Assembly (NCBI GenBank): GCA_902478985.1
Contig: CABSNH010000036.1
Location: 1-12,554, forward strand
DNA from: an uncultured Collinsella sp.
GTDB lineage: Bacteria > Actinomycetota > Coriobacteriia > Coriobacteriales > Coriobacteriaceae
Direction of reading: 5' to 3'
Length of the DNA: 12,554 nt
The notes beneath the pieces are model-generated. The model did no database searches. It was not told the DNA's origin and saw nothing but the letters and a program-made list of their open reading frames with translations. Below are positions 5,377-11,940 of the stretch, piece by piece (positions within the stretch are counted from its first letter, which is position 1; the number at the start of each line of letters is the position of its first letter). Made by a program: the position numbers and the translations under genes.

Positions 5377-8300
5377 ATTCGGAGCGCAGGGCTTCGACGG
5401 GGTCCTTCTTGGATGCGCTACGGGCGGGCAGCAGGCCGGCAATGACCGTCAGCAGCACCGAAATTGCAATGAGCACCAGCGCATCCTGCACGGGCAGGCT
5501 CATCAGATTGGGGACCTGTTTGGCAGCAAGCGCCCAGGCATTAACCGGGAAGCTCACGGCCACCACGACGACAATAGCAAAGACGCCGGCAATGAGGCCC
5601 TCGATAAAGGTCTCGGCGTTAAACACGTTGGCCACGTTGCGCTTTGACGCGCCGATCGCGCGTAGGATGCCAATCTCCTTTTTGCGCTCCAGCACGCTGA
5701 TGTAGGTGATGATGCCGATCATGATGGAGCTCACGACCAGACTGATACTCACGAATGCGATGAGCACCAAGCTGATGGTGTTCACGATATCAGTCACCGA
5801 GCCCATGATGATGCCCATGTAGTCGGTGTACGAAATTGCCCGATCATCATGGCCAGCGGCTTTGACCTGCTTGTTGTACGCATCGATGTGATCGAGTACG
5901 CGCTCCTTGGCCTCAAAGTCGCGCGGGAAAATCTTGACCGAGATGGGGTCGGCCTCGTCCGCATAGCCCAGTGTGGTCAGATTGTTGTCGTAGGTGAGCT
6001 TCGACGCCTTGGCATAGCTCATCATGAGCGAACTCAGGTCCTCGGCGTCCATGTTGAAATGGATGGCACGAGCAAAGGCACTCGCATCCACGTGCATGGC
6101 GCCCGTCAAGTTGGCAAAACTTGACGACATCTGCGTCGCTATCTGTCCCATGAGCCCCGCCGCGCCTGCCTTGAGCTGAGCTGACACCGTCGCCGCAATC
6201 TGGTCGTTGATCGACTTCATCATCTGATCCATAGCCTGCTGCAGATACGGAGCCAGCTGCTTTAGCACATAGTCGCTCATCGCCTGCTGCAGACGCTCGG
6301 CCAGGGCATCGCCGCCGAGCGCTTTGAGCTGGGCCAGGATTTGCTGAGCTGTGTCATCATTCTCAAGATACGTCGAGAATGCGGCAGAGAGCTTTGACGC
6401 GTCCTTAAGATCTTCGGGTGTCAGTGCCTTAAACTGATCAGACTGCAAAAAGCCCTCAAACAGCTGGTTGGCTAGTGTTCCCACCTGCTGCATTTGCTCG
6501 GGCGTGAGTTCCAGACCGTCAAAGATACCCGAGAAATCTGGGGTTGGCGCTTTTGCCATGATGTCGCTGAAGTCGATGTCCTTGCCAACGCCCGAAAGGT
6601 CAATGTCCAGCCCCGACAGATCGATGCCAGAAAGGTCCATACCGCCGGCCGCACCCGAGAGCGCAGATGTATCGAACGAAAACGCACTCTTCAGCGCCGC
6701 CTCGTCCACACTAAACATGCTGCCCAGATCCACGCCTTGCTTGGCCTCGCCTTGCAGTTCATCGAAAGACTTGCCCGTAAAGACATCCGTCTCGGGGTGA
6801 GCAAGCTGCTCCTGCACAATCTGCGAATTTGCGGCGCGTTCCATAAGCTGACGAGTCAGTGCATGCGTATAGGCGATGCCCGGGGTCAATGCGCTCGCGT
6901 TGGCCGTCTCATTGGGCCGCACCACGCCCACAATGTGTACGTCGATACCGTCGGCAACCTTGGCGGCCATAAAGTCGGTGTCGCCAGACATATCGGTCCA
7001 CATGCCGGTCTCTTCGTTTTTGCGATACGCATCGGCCGGCGACAGCACTTTAAACGTCGTGGACAGCGCATCGTCGTAGGTAAAATCAGTACCGGCCTCG
7101 GACGTCTCGATCTTACCGTTAGCCGTCATAGCACTGTTAACCAGGTCGTTGAGCTCATCGATATCCAACGCACCGATACTGTAGAGCGTGTAATCGCCCA
7201 CCGTGCCACGGCTCGAAAGCACCATCACGGCTTCGCTGGCAGACGTGGGCCAATGACCGGCGACGACATCGTACTGGCTGTCGAGCAGGCTCTGGTCGTC
7301 AATCATCTCGTTAAAGACCGAGGTTCCCATGGATTCCATGCTCACCGTTGCTGCTGAGCTCGCGCCGCCGCTCATGGCCTCGGTCATGGCGTTGGGCACC
7401 AGCCGGACAGGCTTCTCATCGCCCTTGCCGGCACGATAGACAACCGGCGATACACCGTAGCCGTACTGAATGGCGTTGACCTCTTTATCGATGCCGTCGC
7501 CACCGGCATCGAGCCATGCCTTAAAGCTCGTCATGTCGTTGGACTTAACGCTCGCAAACATATCCTTTACGGCCGTGACCACAGGGATCCTATCGGTCCC
7601 CTGAGCCTTGCCGCCGGCACTGTCGTCGGACGAATCCACGTTTTCAGGCGAGTCATCATCCGTGGCCCCCTGTCCGCCCATCATGGACGACAGGTCGTAA
7701 TCCTGTTTGGAAATGGTGAGCGGGTAGCTCGAGAGCGTATCCTCCTCGACCTTTTTGATGTAGCCGTTTACGCCGTTGGACAGCGCCAGAATCGCCGCGA
7801 TACCGATAATGCCAATCGAGCCCGCAAAGGCAGTCATGGCCGTACGACCCTTCTTGGTCATGAGGTTTCGGGCAGAAAGCCCCAGCGCCGTCACAAAGCT
7901 CATCGAGGTTTTGCGCGTAGGCTTGGCCTCACGACGCGCGGCCTTGGCAACATCAAAGGGATCGGAATCGTCGGTAATCCTGCCGTCCGCCAGGTTGACG
8001 ATGCGCGTGGCATATTGGTACGCCAGCTCGGGATTATGCGTGACCATGATGACCAGGCGGTCGCGCGCCACGTCCTTAAGCAAGTCCATGACCTGTACGG
8101 ATGTCGTTGAATCCAAGGCGCCGGTCGGCTCGTCGGCCAGCACGATCTCGGGATCATTGATCAGGGCGCGGGCGATGGCCACGCGTTGCATCTGTCCACC
8201 CGAAAGCTGGCTCGGGCGCTTGTTAACATGCTCCCCCAAGCCGACTTTCTCCAACGCCTCGCGTGCACGCTGGCAGCGCTCGGCATGCCCCACGCCCGTG

Positions 8301-8629
8301 AGCGTAAGCGCCAGCTCCACGTTTTCCAAAATGGTCTGATGCGGAATGAGGTTATAGCTTTGGAACACAAAGCCGATGCGGTTGTTACGGTAGGCATCCC
8401 AATCGCGATCGCGAAAGTCCTTGGTCGAGATGCCGTCGATGAGCAGGTCGCCGGAATCGAAATGATCGAGTCCACCGATTACGTTGAGCATCGTAGTTTT
8501 GCCCGAGCCCGAGGGGCCCAGAATGGCCACGAACTCGTTATCGCGAAAAGACAGGCTTACGTCGTCGAGCGCCACCTGCGTAAACGACTGCGTAACGTAC
8601 CTTTTGCAAATACCCTTGAGCTCCAGCAT
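5375..8629 (-). CDS. MacB-architecture ABC transporter, ATPase-permease fusion with a large external domain
   Basis: This 1084-residue protein has an N-terminal ATPase: Walker A GPSGSGKTT (38-46), Q-loop VFQSYN (about 88-93), signature LSGGQ (142-146), Walker B EIVLADE (161-167) and H-loop VTHN with His198. A first membrane helix follows at about 264-287, then about 655 predominantly extracellular residues. The C-terminal FtsX-type permease has three helices (about 948-978, 1010-1030, 1048-1068) and the conserved ISVLERKKEIGILRAIGAS loop. This NBD-TM-loop-TM3 order matches MacB/FtsX mechanotransmission transporters, but MacB is only about 650 residues, so the external domain is greatly enlarged. 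That domain contains Gly/Asp-rich DLSGI repeats and long helix-prone Gln-rich segments. The start is ATG 8629, nine bases after GAGAGG; an in-frame TTG at 8638 sits too close to that site. No membrane-fusion partner is nearby. The substrate is unknown; export or extracellular mechanical work is inference. Confidence 0.93.
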   Translation of the reverse strand: MLELKGICKRYVTQSFTQVALDDVSLSFRDNEFVAILGPSGSGKTTMLNVIGGLDHFDSGDLLIDGISTKDFRDRDWDAYRNNRIGFVFQSYNLIPHQTILENVELALTLTGVGHAERCQRAREALEKVGLGEHVNKRPSQLSGGQMQRVAIARALINDPEIVLADEPTGALDSTTSVQVMDLLKDVARDRLVIMVTHNPELAYQYATRIVNLADGRITDDSDPFDVAKAARREAKPTRKTSMSFVTALGLSARNLMTKKGRTAMTAFAGSIGIIGIAAILALSNGVNGYIKKVEEDTLSSYPLTISKQDYDLSSMMGGQGATDDDSPENVDSSDDSAGGKAQGTDRIPVVTAVKDMFASVKSNDMTSFKAWLDAGGDGIDKEVNAIQYGYGVSPVVYRAGKGDEKPVRLVPNAMTEAMSGGASSAATVSMESMGTSVFNEMIDDQSLLDSQYDVVAGHWPTSASEAVMVLSSRGTVGDYTLYSIGALDIDELNDLVNSAMTANGKIETSEAGTDFTYDDALSTTFKVLSPADAYRKNEETGMWTDMSGDTDFMAAKVADGIDVHIVGVVRPNETANASALTPGIAYTHALTRQLMERAANSQIVQEQLAHPETDVFTGKSFDELQGEAKQGVDLGSMFSVDEAALKSAFSFDTSALSGAAGGMDLSGIDLSGLDIDLSGVGKDIDFSDIMAKAPTPDFSGIFDGLELTPEQMQQVGTLANQLFEGFLQSDQFKALTPEDLKDASKLSAAFSTYLENDDTAQQILAQLKALGGDALAERLQQAMSDYVLKQLAPYLQQAMDQMMKSINDQIAATVSAQLKAGAAGLMGQIATQMSSSFANLTGAMHVDASAFARAIHFNMDAEDLSSLMMSYAKASKLTYDNNLTTLGYADEADPISVKIFPRDFEAKERVLDHIDAYNKQVKAAGHDDRAISYTDYMGIIMGSVTDIVNTISLVLIAFVSISLVVSSIMIGIITYISVLERKKEIGILRAIGASKRNVANVFNAETFIEGLIAGVFAIVVVVAVSFPVNAWALAAKQVPNLMSLPVQDALVLIAISVLLTVIAGLLPARSASKKDPVEALRSE

Positions 8630-8643
8630 GGACGGCAACCTCT

Positions 8644-8664
8644 CCCACGTGGGCGCGCTCGCCC
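8644..8664 (-). promoter_or_regulatory. Overlapping hairpins at the ribosome-binding site of the ABC gene
   Basis: CCCACGTGGG (8644-8653) is a perfect palindrome, and GGGCG-CGCT-CGCCC (8651-8664) is a second stem sharing the GGG at 8651-8653. On the minus-strand mRNA the shared CCC could pair with the upstream GGGCG or with the GGG that begins the GGGAGAGG ribosome-binding region. The pairings are mutually exclusive, so a switch is conceivable. Both are short, and chance is likely at this GC content. Confidence 0.25.
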
Positions 8665-8742
8665 GCTCTCCCCCACAGTTCGCATTTGATGCGGTTTTTC
8701 CTACCCCATCTTGTCATTGTCATACTCGCCGCTCAAAAGGCC

Positions 8743-10434
8743 TTACTTTTCCAATCCACACGGCATCACGTTATCGCTACCGCGATGGTCTTTAGTCACA
8801 GCAGCAAAGAAGCGATAGCCACCCGAGAAGTTATAGCAGTCAAAACCGTACTGAGCGAGGATGCGGCAGCCAATGTAGCTGCGAAGACCACTTTGGCAAA
8901 TAACATAAACAGGCTTTGTCACGTCAAGCTCCCCCAAGCGAGCACGCAAGTCATCGACGGGAATGTTCACAAAGCCGTCGATATGTCCGCGGTCATACTC
9001 GCCGACCATACGGACATCGAGCAGCTGCACACTACCATCGCGCGGCAGATCCGGTTCCTGCTCCCAATGCCACTGCTTGAGCATGCCCGAGCCCACGTTT
9101 TCGATCAAAAAACCGGCCATGTTCACCGGGTCTTTCGCCGAAGAATATGGCGGCGCATAAGCCAAATCCAAATCCTTGAGCTTATCGGCCCGAATACCGG
9201 CCTGGATTGCCGTCGCCAGCACATCGATGCGCTTGTCCACGCCATCGATGCCCACAATCTGCGCGCCCAGCAGACGCAAGGTTTCCCTCTCAAACACAAC
9301 TTTCATGGTCATGGGCGTGGCCCCGGGATAATAACCCGCATGCGATCCAGGTGACAGCACGACGCTCTCGTAATCGATTCCCGTCGCACGCGCTGCCTTC
9401 ACAGAAAGGCCCGTGCTCGCAGCTGTCAAGTCGAACACTTTGATTACCGAAGAACCCAGCGAGCCCTGATAGCGACTGTCTAAGCCACAAATCACGTCGG
9501 CGACGATACGTCCCTGCTTATTAGCGGGGCCTGCAAGGGAAATCACCGCGTCCTCACCCGTCACCTGATGCTTGACCTGCACGGCATCACCCACGGCATA
9601 TACGTCAGGAGCAGACGTCTCCATGCGGTCGTTCACCACAATGGAGCCCTTGATGCCCAGCTCGATACCAGCTTTCTTTGCCAAATGGCTCTCGGGCGCA
9701 ACGCCGATAGCGAGTAGCACCATATCGGCCATAATGGAATCATCGCCCGCCACATGTGTGACCACACGGCCATCGGCCTCCTCAAAGCCCGTAACGTCGG
9801 CACGAAGGCGCAGGTCAATGCCATGCTCGCGGACCTCTGCATGAAGCAGCGTCGCCATGTCGTAGTCCAGGTTGTTCATCAGCTGCCCGGGGCGCTGCAA
9901 AAGCGTCACCTCGAGACCCAAGCCACGCAGGTTCTCGGCAGCCTCAACACCGATAAAGCCGCCACCGATCACCACGGCGCTCCTCGGCTCATGCTCTTGC
10001 ACATAACCATGAATGCGCAGCGTGTCCTCTACCGTTCGAAGGCTAAAGATCTTATCCAAATCGATTCCCGGAAGAGCGGGGCGAATGGGATGCGCGCCTG
10101 GCGAAAGAATCAGCTTGTCATACGTCTCGACAAATTCCTCGCCGGTGAGCAGGTCGCGAACGTCAACCGTATGCACCTCGGGATGAATGGCGATCACCTC
10201 GTGGCTCGTCTTCACGGCAATGCGGAATCGATTCCAGAAGCCCTCGGGCGATTGCAGCGTGAGCGCAGACTCCTCCTCAATCACGCCGCCAATAAAGTAT
10301 GGCAATCCGCAGTTAGCATAGGAGACATAACCTGTGCGCTCAAAAACGACAATCTCCGCCTGCTCGTCAAGCCTGCGCAAGCGCGCTGCCGCCGATGCAC
10401 CGCCAGCAACGCCCCCCACGATAACCACCTTCAT
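8743..10434 (-). CDS. CoA-disulfide reductase / NADH-dependent persulfide reductase with C-terminal rhodanese domain
   Basis: This 563-residue flavoenzyme has an FAD-binding start (VVIVGGVAGGASAAARLRR), the redox-active Cys42 in SYANCGLPYF, a second Rossmann motif for NAD(P)H (VVIGGGFIGVEAAENL, about 154-169) and the FAD-closing VYAVGDA (278-284). The last ~100 residues form a rhodanese domain (VQLLDVRMVGEYDRGHIDG) with active-site Cys513 in CQSGLRSY. This is the CoADR-RHD layout, known in Bacillus anthracis and in the Shewanella persulfide reductase Npsr; such enzymes reduce CoA disulfide or persulfides and polysulfides using NAD(P)H. The start is ATG 10434, only two bases after the rhodanese stop. 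Its ribosome-binding site AAAGGTGG lies inside the end of that gene, so translation is probably coupled. NADH oxidase activity is an alternative for related proteins; the fused rhodanese favours sulfur chemistry. Confidence 0.93.
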   Translation of the reverse strand: MKVVIVGGVAGGASAAARLRRLDEQAEIVVFERTGYVSYANCGLPYFIGGVIEEESALTLQSPEGFWNRFRIAVKTSHEVIAIHPEVHTVDVRDLLTGEEFVETYDKLILSPGAHPIRPALPGIDLDKIFSLRTVEDTLRIHGYVQEHEPRSAVVIGGGFIGVEAAENLRGLGLEVTLLQRPGQLMNNLDYDMATLLHAEVREHGIDLRLRADVTGFEEADGRVVTHVAGDDSIMADMVLLAIGVAPESHLAKKAGIELGIKGSIVVNDRMETSAPDVYAVGDAVQVKHQVTGEDAVISLAGPANKQGRIVADVICGLDSRYQGSLGSSVIKVFDLTAASTGLSVKAARATGIDYESVVLSPGSHAGYYPGATPMTMKVVFERETLRLLGAQIVGIDGVDKRIDVLATAIQAGIRADKLKDLDLAYAPPYSSAKDPVNMAGFLIENVGSGMLKQWHWEQEPDLPRDGSVQLLDVRMVGEYDRGHIDGFVNIPVDDLRARLGELDVTKPVYVICQSGLRSYIGCRILAQYGFDCYNFSGGYRFFAAVTKDHRGSDNVMPCGLEK

Positions 10435-10436
10435 AG

Positions 10437-10757
10437 TTAACGCACCACCTTTCCGCTGTAGCTATTGATTCCGCCGATGTTCTTCACGTTGACGTAGCCC
10501 GCACGCTGAAGAAAGCTCGCAGCGCGACCGCTACGAGCGCCACTCAGGCAATGCACGAACAGAGGCGTATCCTTCTTTGGATACTCGACAAGCACGCGAT
10601 TGACGACATCGAGGGGAATGTTGATGGCACCGGGGATATGTCCCTGCCGATACTCATCGGCGCCACGCACATCGATCAACACCGCACCTTCGGTCGCACG
10701 GCACTCTTCAACACCTTTGTTGATATCCACCCCAGCAAATAGATTGAACAATCCCAT
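10437..10757 (-). CDS. Single-domain rhodanese (sulfurtransferase)
   Basis: This 106-residue, one-domain rhodanese has the N-terminal LIDVRGADEYRQGHIPGAINIPLD segment (residues 27-50, including the conserved DVR and GHIPGA) and active-site Cys70 in VHCLSGARSGRA, followed by the NIGGI segment near the C-terminus. Rhodaneses carry sulfane sulfur on this cysteine as a persulfide and pass it to thiol acceptors. No signal peptide or membrane helix is evident, so it is probably cytoplasmic. The start is ATG 10757 with a strong AAGGAG eight bases upstream. It is the first gene of a tight pair with the CoADR-rhodanese fusion (2-nt gap), which suggests it delivers or accepts persulfide sulfur for that reductase. 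The Crp/Fnr gene upstream, on the same strand, probably controls it. Confidence 0.93.
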   Translation of the reverse strand: MGLFNLFAGVDINKGVEECRATEGAVLIDVRGADEYRQGHIPGAINIPLDVVNRVLVEYPKKDTPLFVHCLSGARSGRAASFLQRAGYVNVKNIGGINSYSGKVVR

Positions 10758-10796
10758 GATGAGCTCCTTTGCTCGCTTGCCCTATCGTTTGATGCC

Positions 10797-10802
10797 AGTA
10801 TG
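10797..10802 (-). promoter_or_regulatory. CATACT -10-like box for the rhodanese-reductase operon
   Basis: CATACT on the minus strand matches four of six bases of TATAAT and predicts a transcription start near 10790, about 33 nt before the rhodanese start codon. There is no recognisable -35 box. The dyad at 10826-10838 sits where a class II Crp/Fnr activator would bind, about 42 bp upstream of that start. Confidence 0.4.
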
Positions 10803-10825
10803 CCCGGAAGGCGCAGACCGGTTCC

Positions 10826-10838
10826 GTGACCAAGTCAC
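10826..10838. promoter_or_regulatory. GTGAC-N3-GTCAC dyad, candidate Crp/Fnr operator
   Basis: GTGAC-CAA-GTCAC is a perfect 5-3-5 inverted repeat, resembling the TGTGA-N6-TCACA style of Crp sites but one base shorter between the GTGA and TCAC cores. It lies between the Crp/Fnr gene and the rhodanese operon, centred at 10832, about 75 bp upstream of the rhodanese start codon. Regulation by the adjacent gene product is inferred from position. Confidence 0.5.
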
Positions 10839-10866
10839 CGTATGGGACAATTTTTTCTTAAAAGCG

Positions 10867-10879
10867 AGTGCCAGGCACT
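10867..10879 (-). terminator. Weak hairpin with short T-run after the Crp/Fnr gene
   Basis: AGTGCC-A-GGCACT (10867-10879) can form a 5-bp stem with a 3-nt loop on the minus-strand transcript, followed by CGCTTTTAAG. A second small stem, ATGGC-AAA-GCCAT (10895-10907), lies between it and the stop codon. Together they might cause partial termination; read-through into the rhodanese operon seems possible. Confidence 0.35.
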
Positions 10880-10909
10880 GGACGGATAGGCACCATGGCA
10901 AAGCCATCG

Positions 10910-11575
10910 CTACGGCAGGCGTGTCAAACCGTCGACATCCAGAACAAGGATTCGCCCGCGCTTCACCTCGACAAGACCTTCATTGGCAAGACGACGCAGC
11001 ACGCGCGTCACCGCCTCGCGGGCAGAGTTGATGTCACGCGCCAGCTCGTCTTGAGTGACCCGGAGCTCCATTGACCCCGTTGCCTGGCATCGCTCAACCA
11101 AATAGTCGGCAACACGCTGGTCGAGACGTCGGAAAAGCATCTGTTGGAGCACACGAACCACCTGAGAGTAGCGCCGCGCCTCCACTTCGAGCATAAAGAC
11201 TTTGACGAAAATATTGTTGCTGGCAAGATGCTCGCAAACACCGATAGGCACAATAAGGAGCTCGGATTTCTCTGTTGCGGCAGCCAACGTGCCAAAGGAG
11301 ATTTGCCGAATTACGCACGAAGCTGTTGTAACGCAGCACTCGCCGCACCCAATCCTAAAGAGCGTGATCTCCTTGCCTTCCTCGGAAAGGAGGCTGACGC
11401 GGACACCACCCTGAACGATAAGGAACATGCCGGTACAGGAGCTATCGCTGCCGCCGATAAGCTGGCCGGCATCGAAGGTGCGCAAGGCGGCTTGCCCCAA
11501 AACGAGCGTCCTCTCGTCAGAAGACAGATGCGCCCAAAAAGGGAGCTTCTCTACAACGTTTTGCACCATGGTCAT
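10910..11575 (-). CDS. Crp/Fnr-family regulator with a conserved cysteine pair, adjacent to sulfur genes
   Basis: This 221-residue protein has a cyclic-nucleotide-binding-type beta barrel (about residues 12-115), a dimer helix (about 120-150) and a C-terminal winged helix-turn-helix (VTQDELARDINSAREAVTRVL, 173-193, then EGLVEVKRGRI). The segment GECCVTTASCVIR (79-91) replaces the phosphate-binding cassette of true cAMP receptors. It matches the C(I/V)LSASC motif I associate with a clostridial Crp/Fnr subgroup, so Cys81 and Cys87 could sense thiol or persulfide state. There is no N-terminal Fe-S cysteine cluster of the FNR type. The start is ATG 11575 with AAGGAG six bases upstream; an ATG at 11569 is a lesser option. 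It lies 152 nt upstream of the rhodanese gene on the same strand, with a dyad in between. Activation of that operon is inference. Confidence 0.88.
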   Translation of the reverse strand: MTMVQNVVEKLPFWAHLSSDERTLVLGQAALRTFDAGQLIGGSDSSCTGMFLIVQGGVRVSLLSEEGKEITLFRIGCGECCVTTASCVIRQISFGTLAAATEKSELLIVPIGVCEHLASNNIFVKVFMLEVEARRYSQVVRVLQQMLFRRLDQRVADYLVERCQATGSMELRVTQDELARDINSAREAVTRVLRRLANEGLVEVKRGRILVLDVDGLTRLP

Positions 11576-11618
11576 CTGCGACTCCTTCTCCCATGGTCTA
11601 ATCTATCAGGAATAATAG

Positions 11619-11789
11619 GGAGCAGCAAAAGTCAACTGTCGCAAGAATGACCTGTACCGCAAGATCATCACCGAGGGCTTTGAGATTGCCGACGAGCGCT
11701 TTGAGGCCAACGCTTTGGTCATCTTCCGTGAGACAGGGAACCGTCAGCACACCATCAAGGCCGTTATGTGTGCCCTTCTGGGTCTCTAG
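11619..11789 (+). pseudogene. Start-less coding remnant (C-terminal fragment of an unidentified protein)
   Basis: This 365-nt gap (11576-11940) has no intact gene. On the plus strand a frame open from 11619 to the TAG at 11787-11789 encodes 56 residues with protein-like composition and the region's codon bias, including YRKIITEGFEIADERF and ALVIFRETGNRQHTIKAV, ending in CALLGL. Two stop codons (TAA, TAG) directly precede the frame, and no ATG or GTG lies near its beginning, so it reads as the 3' end of a gene whose front was lost. AGGAG at its stop is followed eight bases later by ATG (11801), as if a downstream gene once began there, but that frame looks non-coding. I do not recognise the family. 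Antisense chance coding cannot be excluded. Confidence 0.45.
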
Positions 11790-11902
11790 GAGCCGTATCA
11801 ATGGAAACTGTTTTGCCGGTGCCAGTGAGGAATGTTGGGAACCGCACAAAAACGAACGGGACGGCACGTCGCGTGGCGCACCATCCCGCACATGGCATTG
11901 AC

Positions 11903-11935
11903 AATGTGGCAAAGGGACTGTCCCTTTGCCACATT
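11903..11935. repeat. Palindrome copy B (perfect, 16-bp arms); probable 3'-end hairpin of the TlpA-like gene
   Basis: AATGTGGCAAAGGGAC, one T, then its exact reverse complement. It is identical to copy A at 5344 except for one base pair, A-T changed to G-C in both arms. It begins five bases beyond the TlpA-like gene's stop codon on the minus strand. No T-tract follows. Confidence 0.85.
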
Positions 11936-11940
11936 CGAAC

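Noticed and set aside
5170..5445. Small plus-strand protein and its minus-strand look-alikes across the large palindrome
   Set aside because: The frames arise from the inverted repeat itself and run into the 33-nt palindrome and antisense ABC sequence; no independent coding evidence.
9754..10440. 228-codon plus-strand open frame
   Set aside because: It is antisense to the CoA-disulfide reductase, which has full domain and active-site evidence.
11612..11635. TTGACT and TATTAT as the Crp/Fnr gene promoter
   Set aside because: The two hexamers are only 12 bp apart, too close for a sigma-70 promoter; the -10 alone is not convincing.
3811..11935. CRISPR array made of the repeated palindromes
   Set aside because: Copies are kilobases apart, lack spacers and differ in sequence.
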